A stretch of DNA of 64,000 bases from Psychrobacillus sp. FSL K6-4046 (lineage in GTDB: Bacteria; Bacillota; Bacilli; Bacillales_A; Planococcaceae), in NCBI RefSeq assembly GCF_038624605.1, contig NZ_CP152020.1:620001-684000 (forward strand), written 5' to 3'. This document shows positions 37,331-52,552 of the stretch, one piece after another (position 1 is the first letter of the stretch; each line of letters begins with the position of its first letter). The position numbers and the translations under genes are program-made. The notes below the pieces were generated by a model. That model was not told where the DNA came from. It searched no databases and saw only the letters and a list, made by a program, of their open reading frames with translations.

Positions 37331-37876
37331 ATGGAAGCAAAAAATTTGTGGCAACAGCAAATGGAACAGCTTCTCCTGGAAGTGGAGCAGCAAATAACGT
37401 TTCATGAAAATGATTTGTTCGTTGTAGGATGCTCTACCTCTGAAGTAATAGGGAAAAAGATAGGAACTGCCGGTGGGTTAGAGGTAGCAGAGGTTTTATT
37501 TGAACCGATTCGAGCATTTGCCGAGCGCAATAAAATACTTCTGGCCTTTCAAGGCTGTGAACATATCAATCGTGCATTAACAATGGAAAGAGCCACACAG
37601 CAGCTATATAGACTGCCGGAGGTTTCAGTTATTCCAGTTGTTCGTGCAGGAGGCTCTATGTCTGCCTACGCATATACCCAATTTCAGGAGCCTGTAGTGG
37701 TGGAACATGTGCAGGCTAAAGCAGGACTTGATATTGGTCAAACCATGATTGGCATGCAGCTGCAACCAGTTGCTGTACCGATACGTGTATCCACCAAAAT
37801 GGTAGGGGAAGCGATTATAACGATCGCTAATACTCGACCGAAACTTATTGGCGGGCTACGAGCATTTTACGGATGA
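37331..37876 (+). CDS. ywlG: UPF0340 (TIGR01440) family protein YwlG
   Basis: A 181-residue protein of a widespread Firmicutes family of unknown function, predicted to be an alpha/beta cytosolic protein. Conserved blocks seen here are [50 protein letters not shown] and [16 protein letters not shown]. It stands between rpiB and glyA as in B. subtilis. Its TGA overlaps an upstream ATG of the glyA frame. Confidence 0.9.
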   Translation: MEAKNLWQQQMEQLLLEVEQQITFHENDLFVVGCSTSEVIGKKIGTAGGLEVAEVLFEPIRAFAERNKILLAFQGCEHINRALTMERATQQLYRLPEVSVIPVVRAGGSMSAYAYTQFQEPVVVEHVQAKAGLDIGQTMIGMQLQPVAVPIRVSTKMVGEAIITIANTRPKLIGGLRAFYG

Positions 37877-37896
37877 ATTTAGAGGAGGAACTAGAA

Positions 37897-39132
37897 GTGA
37901 AAAAGATTCAATCACAAGATCCAGCAGTATTTGAGGCAATGTTATCAGAGAAAAAACGTCAACAATCAAACATCGAACTTATTGCATCAGAAAACTTTGT
38001 TTCAGAAGCTGTAATGGAAGCACAGGGTTCTGTTCTGACAAATAAATATGCAGAGGGCTATCCTGGTAAACGCTATTACGGTGGCTGTGAGCATGTAGAC
38101 GTAGTAGAGAATATTGCTCGCGATCGCTTAAAAGAAATTTTTGGAGCAGAGCATGCAAATGTGCAACCACATTCTGGTTCTCAGGCTAATATGGCCGTTT
38201 ATATGACAGCTTTACAGCCTGGTGACACTATTTTAGGGATGAACTTGTCACACGGCGGGCATTTAACGCATGGTTCTCCTGTAAACTTTAGTGGAATTCA
38301 ATATAATTTCATTGAGTATGGTGTAAACAAAGAAACAGAAATGATAGATTACGAGGAAATTCGCTCTATCGCTCTAGAACACAAGCCTAAAATGATTGTT
38401 GCTGGTGCAAGTGCATATTCACGTACAATTGACTTCGCTAAATTCCGTGAAATTGCGGATGAAATTGGAGCATACTTATTCGTAGATATGGCTCATATAG
38501 CAGGTTTAGTAGCTGCAGGTCTTCATCCAAACCCAGTACCACACGCTCATTTTGTGACTTCTACAACGCACAAAACGTTACGTGGACCACGTGGTGGATT
38601 GATTTTAACTACTGAGGAATTCGCTAAGAAAATTGATAAAACTATTTTCCCAGGTATCCAAGGCGGTCCATTAATGCATGTAATTGCTGCAAAAGCGGTT
38701 GCGTTCGGTGAAGCACTTCAACCTGAGTTTAAAGAATATCAACAGCAAGTAGTTGCAAATGCTAAGGTACTAGCTGACAGCTTAACAGCAGAAGGAGTTC
38801 GTATTGTTTCTGGCGGTACGGATAACCACGTTATGCTATTAGATGTTTCTGCACTAGGCTTAACTGGTAAAGTTGCAGAGCATGTACTAGATGAAGTAGG
38901 AATTACTGCTAACAAAAATACAATTCCTTTCGATACTTCTAGCCCATTCATTACTTCAGGAGTTCGTGTAGGAACACCAGCGGTAACTTCACGTGGCTTC
39001 AAAGAAGAAGAAATGAAAGAAATTGCTTCTATTATTGCTAAGCTATTAAAGAATCATGAGGATGCTACAGTAATTGCTGAAGCAAAAGAAAGAGTGCAAG
39101 CTCTAACTGATCAATTCCCTCTATATAACTAA
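37897..39132 (+). CDS. glyA: Serine hydroxymethyltransferase
   Basis: A 411-residue PLP enzyme that converts serine and tetrahydrofolate to glycine and methylene-THF, the main one-carbon source. The Schiff-base lysine lies in [40 protein letters not shown] and [15 protein letters not shown] are typical. A frame is open from 37873 (overlapping the ywlG stop), but GAGGAGG at 37882-37888 and GTG at 37897 give [12 protein letters not shown], matching the usual N-terminus. A terminator follows. Confidence 0.96.
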   Translation: MKKIQSQDPAVFEAMLSEKKRQQSNIELIASENFVSEAVMEAQGSVLTNKYAEGYPGKRYYGGCEHVDVVENIARDRLKEIFGAEHANVQPHSGSQANMAVYMTALQPGDTILGMNLSHGGHLTHGSPVNFSGIQYNFIEYGVNKETEMIDYEEIRSIALEHKPKMIVAGASAYSRTIDFAKFREIADEIGAYLFVDMAHIAGLVAAGLHPNPVPHAHFVTSTTHKTLRGPRGGLILTTEEFAKKIDKTIFPGIQGGPLMHVIAAKAVAFGEALQPEFKEYQQQVVANAKVLADSLTAEGVRIVSGGTDNHVMLLDVSALGLTGKVAEHVLDEVGITANKNTIPFDTSSPFITSGVRVGTPAVTSRGFKEEEMKEIASIIAKLLKNHEDATVIAEAKERVQALTDQFPLYN

Positions 39133-39142
39133 CTGTTGTGTG

Positions 39143-39174
39143 GGAGGCCTATGACTGTGTCATAAGCCTCCTTT
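39143..39174 (+). terminator. Rho-independent terminator after glyA
   Basis: GGAGGCCTATGAC pairs with GTCATAAGCCTCC around a TGT loop (one bulge/mismatch), followed by TTTC. The T run is short. Confidence 0.7.
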
Positions 39175-40103
<929 letters not shown>

Positions 40104-40353
40104 AATACGGCATTTTCTCTATCGAGAGTAAAATTAGGATAATTAGGTAATGCTTGCAGTAAGTTGGCTTTCCAGTTTCAGATGGAGGGTCAACCTGCTG
40201 CATAAATGTATGGTAAGATGGTAACGTGTGCTAAATAAGAGAAGTATTTTTACGGTGAAAACTCTTGTTTTGAAAAAGTTGCGAAATTTTCTTTTAAATT
40301 TGTCGATAAATTGTCAATCTAGTCATCTACGTGAAGTTTTTCACTGATAGCAA

Positions 40354-40382
40354 TTGACATCAAATAGCCCCTATTGTATGCT
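40354..40382 (+). promoter_or_regulatory. Sigma-A promoter of the atp operon
   Basis: TTGACA (40354-40359), 17-base spacer, TATGCT (40377-40382). No other good promoter is visible before atpI. Confidence 0.65.
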
Positions 40383-40388
40383 TACAAA

Positions 40389-40705
40389 GGATAAATCATG
40401 ATAGGGGTTTCATGCGTGAAACACTTGATGTATCAACTTTCTACTAGATTCACAGTTTTTACTTATATTAGGGGAAACGTGAGTACACTTTTATGCGTCA
40501 TTTGACGTCCGTTACAAGAGATAGCTCTATTTTCAGCGATTCTCTCACAGCTTGTAGGTTCTATAGAAGATACGTTCACGTTTTAGTGAATTGATCATAC
40601 TTTTGGAACCACTCCAATCTTTTAGTGATTTGTCTATGCCAGGTCTTATGACTAGAGCAGCGAGAATCGCTACCATTCGAAAATATGATTCAGGAGATTA
40701 GACCA
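40389..40705 (+). promoter_or_regulatory. Long structured leader of the atp operon
   Basis: If the promoter at 40354-40382 is used, the mRNA has about 317 untranslated bases. AGCGATTCTC (40535-40544) is perfectly complementary to GAGAATCGCT (40662-40671), and the enclosed part contains smaller hairpins such as TTCAC-GTTTTA-GTGAA. The 3' arm ends 20 bases before the atpI Shine-Dalgarno AGGAGA. TTTCATGCGTGAAA near 40408 is another small palindrome. The remaining gap (40104-40353) shows nothing else. Confidence 0.45.
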
Positions 40706-41077
40706 ATGCTAGAAATGCAACGTATTTTTACGAGGCAAAAAAAGTACATATTTTTTTTGCTTGCGATATGTGTTCTTGGATGGGCATTTACGCCATATCC
40801 TGCTATTTTTGCGGGCTTAGCAGTAGGTTCCTTATTCGGTCTGTATAATTTCTGGATACTAGTACGAAGAATGGAAAAATTTGATCGTGTGATGTTAGGT
40901 GAAAAGGGACGAGCAGGCTTAGGGACAAGTTTTCGATTTGCCTCAGGTATTGCTGCAGTTGCAATTGCACTTATTTTCCCAGATGATATTCATCTAATTA
41001 GTACGGTTATCGGATTAATGATTCCCTATGTTCTACTTATAGTAGAACGAATTTTGTTAGTTAGAAATCAGCCATGA
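40706..41077 (+). CDS. atpI: ATP synthase accessory protein AtpI
   Basis: A 123-residue four-helix membrane protein that assists c-ring assembly or Mg2+ supply for F1Fo ATP synthase. The start region MLEMQRIFTRQKKYIFFLLA and the LVRRMEKFDRV loop resemble B. subtilis AtpI. The frame starts at 40685, but AGGAGA at 40692-40697 with 8-base spacing selects ATG 40706. First gene of the nine-gene atp operon. Confidence 0.9.
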   Translation: MLEMQRIFTRQKKYIFFLLAICVLGWAFTPYPAIFAGLAVGSLFGLYNFWILVRRMEKFDRVMLGEKGRAGLGTSFRFASGIAAVAIALIFPDDIHLISTVIGLMIPYVLLIVERILLVRNQP

Positions 41078-41085
41078 GTATGTGA

Positions 41086-41817
<732 letters not shown>

Positions 41818-41879
41818 TATAACTGTTTAGGAAACTAGGCAGAAAATAAAAAAAAACAACATTCCAAGGAGGAAATTAA

Positions 41880-42107
<228 letters not shown>

Positions 42108-42249
42108 TATTTATATTTAGGTCTATAATGGCGGAAACTAACTCCGCCATTCTCTTTATGAAAAAACATGAATTAGAAAATAATAAACACAAGTTTAAAC
42201 ATTATAGAAGCAAGATCTCTTAATAGCGTTTGAAAGGAGTGAAACAATC

Positions 42250-42777
42250 GTGTCTTTTGAATACCTAGTACTTGGTGCTGGTGATACTCATAATGGGTTA
42301 AATGTTTGGGATATCGCAGCTACATTATTCTTCTTCATCTTATTGATGATCCTATTGAAGAAAGTGGCTTGGGGTCCTTTAATGGGAATCATGACACAGC
42401 GTGAAGAGTTGATCGCGAGCGAAATCGAAGCAGCTGAAACTAGCCGTCAAGAATCTCAGCGTCTACTTGAAGAACAACGTGACTTACTAAAAGAAGCACG
42501 CACAGAAGCGTTAGCGATTGTAGAAAATGCGAAGAAGCAAGGGGAAGCATCACGTGAAGAAATTATCACAACTGCTCGCTCTGAAGCTGCGCGTTTGAAA
42601 GAATCTGCTATCCGTGAAATCGATACAGAAAAAGAAAGAGCGATTGCAGCGGTACGACAAGAAGTCGTTTCACTATCTGTACTTGCAGCAGCTAAAGTTC
42701 TTGAAAAAGAAGTGTCGGAAGAAGATAACCGTGCGCTAATCGAGGCAACGATTGCGAAGGCAGGCGAAGTTAATTGA
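42250..42777 (+). CDS. atpF: ATP synthase Fo subunit b
   Basis: A 175-residue stator subunit with one N-terminal membrane helix (LFFFILLMILLKKVAWGPL) followed by a long charged coiled coil that reaches the top of F1. Start GTG 42250 with AAAGGAG upstream. Its stop overlaps the atpH TTG start. Confidence 0.95.
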   Translation: MSFEYLVLGAGDTHNGLNVWDIAATLFFFILLMILLKKVAWGPLMGIMTQREELIASEIEAAETSRQESQRLLEEQRDLLKEARTEALAIVENAKKQGEASREEIITTARSEAARLKESAIREIDTEKERAIAAVRQEVVSLSVLAAAKVLEKEVSEEDNRALIEATIAKAGEVN

Positions 42778-43310
42778 GTAATTCAACTGTAGCAAAACGC
42801 TATGCCATCGCTTTGTTCGATCTAGCACAACAAAAAAACGAAATTCAAGCAGTAGAAAATGATTTACGTGAGCTTAATGTAGTCTGGAAAGGCAATAAAG
42901 ATTTGAAAACATTGTTTACATCTCCTAAGCTTTCTATAGATAAGAAAAAAGAGCTAGTACGTCAAATTTTCTCAAACGCTAATCCAATCGTCATCAATAC
43001 ACTTCTAGTGCTTATTGACAAGAAAAGATTAAGCGAAGTTACAAACATCATTGAAGAGTTTATGACCCTTTCTAATGAAGCACAAGGTGTTGCAGATGCA
43101 AAGGTTTATACAACTCGTGAGCTAACAGAGGTAGAACGTGCAAATGTTTCTTCTGTATTTGCTAAAAACGTAGGTAAACAATCATTACGTATTCAAAACA
43201 TCGTTGATCCATCTATTATTGGTGGTATCCGCGTTCAAATCGGAAACCGCATTTACGACAGCACTCTAAGTACAAAATTAGATCGCTTAAAACGTAACTT
43301 GATCGGTTAA
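42774..43310 (+). CDS. atpH: ATP synthase F1 subunit delta
   Basis: A 178-residue stator subunit linking b to the alpha3beta3 head. The N-terminal helical domain (KRYAIALFDLAQQ) and C-terminal GGIRVQIGNRIYDSTLSTKL are conserved. TTG at 42774 shares bases with the atpF TGA, so translation is coupled. Confidence 0.95.
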   Translation: MSNSTVAKRYAIALFDLAQQKNEIQAVENDLRELNVVWKGNKDLKTLFTSPKLSIDKKKELVRQIFSNANPIVINTLLVLIDKKRLSEVTNIIEEFMTLSNEAQGVADAKVYTTRELTEVERANVSSVFAKNVGKQSLRIQNIVDPSIIGGIRVQIGNRIYDSTLSTKLDRLKRNLIG

Positions 43311-43325
43311 TATTATGAATTATGA

Positions 43326-44846
<1,521 letters not shown>

Positions 44847-44875
44847 TATCTTTGTCTAAGTGAAAAAAACAATAA

Positions 44876-47201
<2,326 letters not shown>

Positions 47202-47204
47202 TAA

Positions 47205-47630
<426 letters not shown>

Positions 47631-47644
47631 TTTGGACGAAACAT

Positions 47645-47678
47645 AAAACGGGCAGATTTATTTCTGTCCGTTTTTTTT
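47645..47678 (+). terminator. Rho-independent terminator of the atp operon
   Basis: AAACGGGCAGA pairs with TCTGTCCGTTT; TTTTTTTT follows. Confidence 0.92.
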
Positions 47679-47990
47679 CTTGCAAATCAGCTATAATTTA
47701 CGAACTCCAGTGGATAATACAGATTATTCGTCATAAAATAAGGTATAAAAAGAAATGTTTATTTAGAAGGCAGGATAGTATTTCAGTAAGAATTTTGATT
47801 GACTAATTGGAACTGTAATCTTTCTCGGCTATTAAATGAACAGGTAGTTAGTCTTTTGATCATTTATACTTTTTTATAGACTATACATGTATTATTTACA
47901 TTTTTGATCAAATGAAAACATGGAAGAATTTGATGAATATTCTTCTTAGAAGTATAAAAACGAAAGATTTAGCTAAAGTGGAGGGGAAAT
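47679..47990. other. Intergenic region atpC-ywzB
   Basis: About 310 AT-rich bases with no gene, repeat or convincing hairpin. The 62-codon frame at 47912 has no ribosome-binding site and overlaps ywzB out of frame. Confidence 0.4.
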
Positions 47991-48224
47991 ATGGGTCTTT
48001 TAAATTCAGAGCAAGCATTAATTGCCATTCTTGCAAATATCTTTTTTATTGGTATTTCGTTTTATGCTTTACAAGCTCTTATGGTGGACAAATTTATTAA
48101 AAAGAATCATGTATTTCAAGCCCAGCTTTTCTTTATTTTGGCAAGCATTATGTTAGGTTCTACAGTAGCAAACTTTTTCTTAAATTTAACTTCCTGGTCT
48201 AACCAGTTACAGTACTTATTTTAG
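47991..48224 (+). CDS. ywzB: DUF1146 membrane protein YwzB
   Basis: A 77-residue small membrane protein with two hydrophobic helices (LIAILANIFFIGISFYAL and FFILASIMLGSTVANFFL) joined by a short basic loop. The DUF1146/YwzB family lies between the atp operon and murA in many Bacillales. GTGGAGGGG is 7 bases before the ATG. Function unknown. Confidence 0.88.
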   Translation: MGLLNSEQALIAILANIFFIGISFYALQALMVDKFIKKNHVFQAQLFFILASIMLGSTVANFFLNLTSWSNQLQYLF

Positions 48225-48233
48225 TAGAAGATC

Positions 48234-48278
48234 CTACATGCTCATGCAAATTATGGACAAGTTTGTATGAGCATGTAG
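48234..48278. repeat. 17-bp inverted repeat (long hairpin) after ywzB
   Basis: CTACATGCTCATGCAAA (48234-48250) pairs with TTTGTATGAGCATGTAG (48262-48278), with one G-T pair and an 11-base loop. No T run follows on either strand, so it is not a standard intrinsic terminator. Confidence 0.75.
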
Positions 48279-48434
48279 AATCTCCTCATATTTCCTGGGA
48301 AATATGCTGTCGAAGATGTTTATTACAAAACATGTAGGGTAATTTATAAATATCTACACGAAAAGACTGGGTACTACGTATAATAGACTAAGAAAATTTA
48401 CCAAAAGAGGACATGAAAATAGGGTTTTCGGTGC

Positions 48435-48463
48435 TTGTATATAGTCGAAATACGTTGTATGAT
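48435..48463 (+). promoter_or_regulatory. Candidate sigma-A promoter of murA
   Basis: TTGTAT (48435-48440), 17 bases, TATGAT (48458-48463), giving a leader of about 80 nt before the GTG start. Confidence 0.5.
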
Positions 48464-48550
48464 GATATTGTTTTGAAATAATAAACAACACCATACATAT
48501 TTTTCTTTTATATATCAGCTAAAGAGGATTATGAACGCGGAGGGAACTAA

Positions 48551-49846
48551 GTGGATAAAATTGTTGTTAAAGGCGGCCAAAGGTTAACAGGTAACGTACG
48601 GGTCGAAGGTGCTAAAAATGCAGTATTACCTGTATTAGCAGCAGCTCTACTCGCGACAAAGGGTAAGAACGTAATTAAAGATGTACCAACACTTGCAGAT
48701 GTTTTGACGATAAATGAAGTACTAAAAAGTTTAAATACAGAAATTTCATATAGCCCCGAACTAAACGAAGTAATAATTGACTCTCAACAAAAATTATCAA
48801 GTGAAGCACAGTTTGAGTATGTGCGTAAAATGAGAGCATCCATTCTTGTAATGGGACCAATTCTTGCTCGTAATGGTTTTGCTCGAGTTGCATTACCAGG
48901 TGGTTGTGCTATTGGCTCTAGACCAATTGACCAACATTTAAAAGGCTTTGAAGCAATGGGTGCAGAAATTTCATTTGGACATGGATTTGTCGAAGCTAAA
49001 ACAACTGGACGTTTAAAAGGTGCTAAAATCTATCTAGACGTACCAAGTGTTGGAGCGACAGAAAACATCATGACTGCAGCAGCTCTAGCTGAAGGAATTA
49101 CAGTTATTGAAAACGCTGCGAAAGAACCAGAAATTGTTGATTTAGCAAACTTTATCAATGAAATGGGCGGTAAAGTTAAAGGTGCAGGTACAGATACAAT
49201 CCGTATCGAGGGTGTAGAAGAATTACACGGTACTGAGCATCACATTATTCCGGACCGTATTGAAGCAGGAACTTTTATGGTTGCTGCAGCAATTACAAAA
49301 GGCGATGTATTAATTGAAAATGCTGTACCAGAGCATATGACAGCTCTTATTTCTAAAATGCAGGAAATGGGCATTGAGATTAAAGAAGAGGGCCAAGGTC
49401 TTCGTGTGCGCTCTAATGGAAACTTAAAATCAGTGGATGTTAAAACAATGCCACACCCTGGATTCCCAACAGATATGCAATCACAAATGATGGCATTGAT
49501 GATGACAGCTCACGGTACAGGTATTATTACAGAAACAGTTTTTGAAAACCGTTTTATGCACGTAGAAGAATTTAGACGTATGAATGGTAATATGAAAATT
49601 GAGGGACGTTCTGTGATGATGGATTCTCCATCTAACCTACAAGGTGCAGAGGTGGCGGCTACGGATCTTCGTGCAGCTGCAGCTCTAATTATTGCAGGTT
49701 TAGTGGCTGAGGGCGTAACTCGAGTAACACAGCTTTATCATTTAGATCGCGGTTATGTTAATTTTGACAAAAAGTTAGCTGCTTTAGGTGCTGACATTGA
49801 GCGTATTGGAACAGAAAATACCGAAAAAGCGGCTCAGCTCGTTTAA
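48551..49846 (+). CDS. murA: UDP-N-acetylglucosamine 1-carboxyvinyltransferase (primary MurA)
   Basis: A 431-residue first enzyme of peptidoglycan synthesis and paralogue of the gene at 22177. The PEP-binding cysteine is in [15 protein letters not shown]. The place after the atp operon and before spoIID corresponds to the essential B. subtilis murAA. GTG 48551 has GGAGGG 7 bases upstream. A strong terminator follows. Confidence 0.96.
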   Translation: MDKIVVKGGQRLTGNVRVEGAKNAVLPVLAAALLATKGKNVIKDVPTLADVLTINEVLKSLNTEISYSPELNEVIIDSQQKLSSEAQFEYVRKMRASILVMGPILARNGFARVALPGGCAIGSRPIDQHLKGFEAMGAEISFGHGFVEAKTTGRLKGAKIYLDVPSVGATENIMTAAALAEGITVIENAAKEPEIVDLANFINEMGGKVKGAGTDTIRIEGVEELHGTEHHIIPDRIEAGTFMVAAAITKGDVLIENAVPEHMTALISKMQEMGIEIKEEGQGLRVRSNGNLKSVDVKTMPHPGFPTDMQSQMMALMMTAHGTGIITETVFENRFMHVEEFRRMNGNMKIEGRSVMMDSPSNLQGAEVAATDLRAAAALIIAGLVAEGVTRVTQLYHLDRGYVNFDKKLAALGADIERIGTENTEKAAQLV

Positions 49847-49854
49847 TCATATGA

Positions 49855-49892
49855 AAGGCACAATGCATTTATTCCTGCATTGTGCTTTTTTT
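49855..49892 (+). terminator. Rho-independent terminator after murA
   Basis: AAGGCACAATGCA / TGCATTGTGCTTT stem, 8-base loop, TTTTTTT. Confidence 0.92.
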
Positions 49893-49964
49893 GTGGATTT
49901 TTTTACATTAAATCAGGAGTGGTTTTACGGGCAATAGAAAGTAAGCAAGGATTTCACTAACGAA

Positions 49965-50050
49965 TAGCGGGTAGCTCGCGAAATTGTATCTTCGCGAGCT
50001 GTTTTATGAATAGAAGAGCAATCTATTCCTTCGTTAGCTAAAATGCTTTT
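49965..50050. repeat. Two-hairpin dispersed repeat, copy 2
   Basis: Copy of 30595-30681. Here the first stem is perfect: AGCTCGCGAA-ATTGTATC-TTCGCGAGCT. The second, GAATAGA-AGAGCAA-TCTATTC, is also intact. The rest of the murA-spoIID gap (49893-50210) has no gene. Confidence 0.75.
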
Positions 50051-50210
50051 AAGTGTATAAAGCATAAGGAACACTTGTTTAATTTCCTAATTAGTATTTT
50101 AAGCCGTTTTGAGAAGAGTAATACTTTTAAGATATTTTCCCTCAACTATTTATAAAAAATGGGTTCTATACCCCTTAAAATGCGTTTAAATGGGTATTTA
50201 TCTAGTAGAC

Positions 50211-50239
50211 TACTATTCTTTTAGGAAGATGCATAGAAG
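50211..50239 (+). promoter_or_regulatory. Candidate sigma-E promoter of spoIID
   Basis: TACTATT (50211-50217) fits the sigma-E -35 KMATATT at six of seven; after 14 bases CATAGAAG (50232-50239) fits CATACAMT at six of eight. spoIID is a classical sigma-E gene in B. subtilis. Confidence 0.45.
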
Positions 50240-50282
50240 CTTGTCCGTCATGAGATAGTTTTGTACTGCATATAGTAATCCT

Positions 50283-51224
50283 ATGAAACAATACATTCTC
50301 TTAATAATCCTTTGCATCGGTCTAATGATTTTGCCTTTTCTTATGATTAAAGACAAAGTGAAAGAAAAGGCTGTACCAGAAGTCGTACCTGAAATTGAAG
50401 TTGACTGTCCAATACTAATTGAGGTGAAAGGGGTAAAGGAGAAAATTCCTCTTGAAACGTATGTGTTAGGGGTAGTTGCTGCAGAAATGCCAATCACATT
50501 CCATGAAGAAGCATTAAAAGCACAGTCGATTGCTGCGAGAACCTACGTTTTAAGAGAAACTGATTATGGATCAAAGTCAATTGATAAGACAGTACAAAAG
50601 CAAGTGTATGTAGGTCCAGAAGAAAGGAAAAAACGCTGGGGGGACTCCTTTAAGGAATACGAGGACAAGCTTCAACGAGTCGTAGCTTCTACAGAAGGTG
50701 AAATTATTGTCTATCAGGATCAGCTAATAACTGCGATGTTCTTTTCTACGAGCAATGGTCAAACAGAAAGCGCTGAGAACTATAGTGGATATGCAATACC
50801 TTATTTGGTATCCGTACCAAGTCAGAAGGAAGAAGAGTATTCAAAGAAGGTGCAACAAACGTTTGAGTTCACTCATAAAGAGTGGGCGGACGCGTTTAAG
50901 ATCAAATGGTCTAATAATATCGTAGGCAATGTGAAAATAGCACATACTGATTCAAATCGAGTAAAGACTATCGAAATGAACGGGAAAAGCTGGACAGGCA
51001 GAGAGGTTAGAACATTACTTGGCTTGCCTTCTACTGATTTCAAGATAGCTTTTCAAAATGATAAAGTGATAGTGGAAACTACTGGTTACGGGCACGGAGT
51101 AGGGATGAGCCAATACGGTGCCGAGGTTCTAGCAAACGATTCCAAAAAAGCACATGACATATTATTGCATTACTATACAGGAACAAAAATAAAAAGTTTT
51201 TCTCCATGTTTAAAATCTCCTTAA
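50283..51224 (+). CDS. spoIID: Stage II sporulation protein D, lytic transglycosylase
   Basis: A 313-residue mother-cell membrane enzyme that cleaves glycan strands during engulfment, together with SpoIIM and SpoIIP. An N-terminal membrane helix (YILLIILCIGLMILPFLMI) precedes the catalytic domain; the catalytic Glu is in VVAAEMPITF, and SIAARTYVLR, FFSTSNGQTES and GYGHGVGMSQYGA are signature blocks. The start MKQYILL fits the family, yet no Shine-Dalgarno sequence is visible in the preceding 40 bases. Confidence 0.95.
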   Translation: MKQYILLIILCIGLMILPFLMIKDKVKEKAVPEVVPEIEVDCPILIEVKGVKEKIPLETYVLGVVAAEMPITFHEEALKAQSIAARTYVLRETDYGSKSIDKTVQKQVYVGPEERKKRWGDSFKEYEDKLQRVVASTEGEIIVYQDQLITAMFFSTSNGQTESAENYSGYAIPYLVSVPSQKEEEYSKKVQQTFEFTHKEWADAFKIKWSNNIVGNVKIAHTDSNRVKTIEMNGKSWTGREVRTLLGLPSTDFKIAFQNDKVIVETTGYGHGVGMSQYGAEVLANDSKKAHDILLHYYTGTKIKSFSPCLKSP

Positions 51225-51255
51225 TATGCCAACAATGCAATTAGAGGTGATGAAA

Positions 51256-51915
51256 ATGAGAGAAGAACAATCTAAAAAGCCTTCTCAGCAGAAGAGTAAG
51301 AACCCGAAAAAACCTTGGTTTTGGCCACTAGTATATGCAGGTTTTTCGGTAGCGTTTGTCGGAATGATTTGGGGTTATAATGTGTATGTCAGCGATGATT
51401 CTGCAGAAGAATCAGAATGGACAGACGCAAGTAATCCAGACAAAGTTGCAATTGAAACGAATGCAAAAGCGGAATCTATGAAATATCCTTTTAAGGAAGC
51501 TATGCTAGATAACGTGGAAATTGTACAGCACTATTATGATTTAGAGGCAGACGAAGCAACTCGTGAGAAATCATTGCTTGTGTTTGACCAAACTTACGTA
51601 GCGAGCACTGGTGTATCTTTAACGATGAACAATGAGCCATTTGAAGTTGTAGCAGCATTAAGCGGTAAAGTGGAAGCAGTAAACGTAGACCCATTCCTAG
51701 GAGACGAAATCGTAATCTCTCATGCAAATGGTATGCAAACAAAATATCGTTCTGTCGCTGGCATTCTAGTAAAAGCAGGAGACGAGGTTGAACAAGGCCA
51801 AGCTCTTGGAACTGCAGCTGAAAATGAATGGAATCCTACTGCAGGTATCCACCTTCAATTTGAAGTACTTGAAAATGGAGTCCTTGTTAACCCGGAATCA
51901 TTACTAGCATTTTAA
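51256..51915 (+). CDS. spoIIQ: Stage II sporulation protein Q (degenerate LytM domain)
   Basis: A 219-residue forespore membrane protein that pairs with SpoIIIAH across the septum as an engulfment ratchet and channel. Layout: basic cytoplasmic N-terminus, one membrane helix (LVYAGFSVAFVGMIWGYNVYV), then a LytM/M23 domain (about residues 105-215). The first zinc motif HxxxD is replaced by STGVS, while IHLQFEV remains of the second, so the domain should be inactive. AGAGG eight bases before ATG 51256 fixes the start; 51226 lacks one. It follows spoIID by 31 bases. Confidence 0.9.
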   Translation: MREEQSKKPSQQKSKNPKKPWFWPLVYAGFSVAFVGMIWGYNVYVSDDSAEESEWTDASNPDKVAIETNAKAESMKYPFKEAMLDNVEIVQHYYDLEADEATREKSLLVFDQTYVASTGVSLTMNNEPFEVVAALSGKVEAVNVDPFLGDEIVISHANGMQTKYRSVAGILVKAGDEVEQGQALGTAAENEWNPTAGIHLQFEVLENGVLVNPESLLAF

Positions 51916-51981
51916 TTCATAATAGCCCACTCGTATGCATAAAATGGTGAAAAGTTCCTTTACTAACGAAAGGAAGAGTTG

Positions 51982-52242
51982 GTGCACGAAACGATTCGTC
52001 ATAGATGCATACGATTGGGTGAAATGGTAATTGAAACAAAGAAAACAGTTCGCGCCATCGCGAGCAAAACAGGTCATTCCAAAAGCACCGTACACAAAGA
52101 CTTAACGGAAAGACTTCATCTGGTAGATCCAGTCCTGGCTAAGGAGGTCAAGGAAATTCTTGCCTACCATAAGTCAGTCAGGCATCTGCGAGGCGGAGAA
52201 GCTACGAAACAGAAATGGAAGACCAAAAAAGATGATAGGTAA
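51982..52242 (+). CDS. spoIIID: Sporulation transcription factor SpoIIID
   Basis: An 86-residue mother-cell DNA-binding protein that modifies sigma-E transcription and turns on sigK. The helix-turn-helix segment KTVRAIASKTGHSKSTVHKD and the C-terminal basic region YHKSVRHLRGGEATKQK are strongly conserved. TTG 51979 lies too near AGGAAG, so GTG 51982 (MHETIRHRC) is taken, as in homologues. mbl follows after the repeat region. Confidence 0.96.
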   Translation: MHETIRHRCIRLGEMVIETKKTVRAIASKTGHSKSTVHKDLTERLHLVDPVLAKEVKEILAYHKSVRHLRGGEATKQKWKTKKDDR

Positions 52243-52275
52243 GGTCGTGAAATGAACTATTTCACGGCCTTTTCT
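52243..52275 (+). terminator. Rho-independent terminator after spoIIID
   Basis: GGTCGTGAAAT / ATTTCACGGCC stem with GAACT loop directly after the stop codon, then TTTTCTT. Confidence 0.85.
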
Positions 52276-52280
52276 TATTG

Positions 52281-52443
52281 GTAGGAAATTATAAAGTTCT
52301 GATTCTGTGGATAAATTGATGTCTAGCTCCACCGCCTTGCCCCTCGGGGTCAAATGGATAAAAGCTCCGGTGGCTGAGGAACTGCCTCCTCACTTTTCTC
52401 CATTTGCCTGTCGGGGCAGTGACAGGCGATTACGCTTTTCTTC
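52281..52443. repeat. Interspersed palindromic repeat, copy 5, with extended 5' flank
   Basis: Flank TAGGAAATTATAAAGTTCTG plus CTGTGGATAA (52305-52314) precedes the palindromic core (52321-52443). The flank is shared with copy 3 at 29089 and contains a perfect DnaA-box nonamer (TGTGGATAA, 52306-52314). Like copy 3 it begins right after a terminator. Confidence 0.82.
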
Positions 52444-52552
52444 TATGTAACGGTAGTATGGTTGGATAAAAAAAGATTATACATACGAAAAAGGAAAATA
52501 TACTTTCCAAAATTAGTAAGTGAAAGGTAAGATATTTGAAAGGGGTGTGGAG

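Noticed and set aside
47912-48100. 62-codon frame overlapping ywzB
   Set aside because: Out of frame with ywzB, lacks a ribosome-binding site and has no recognisable feature.
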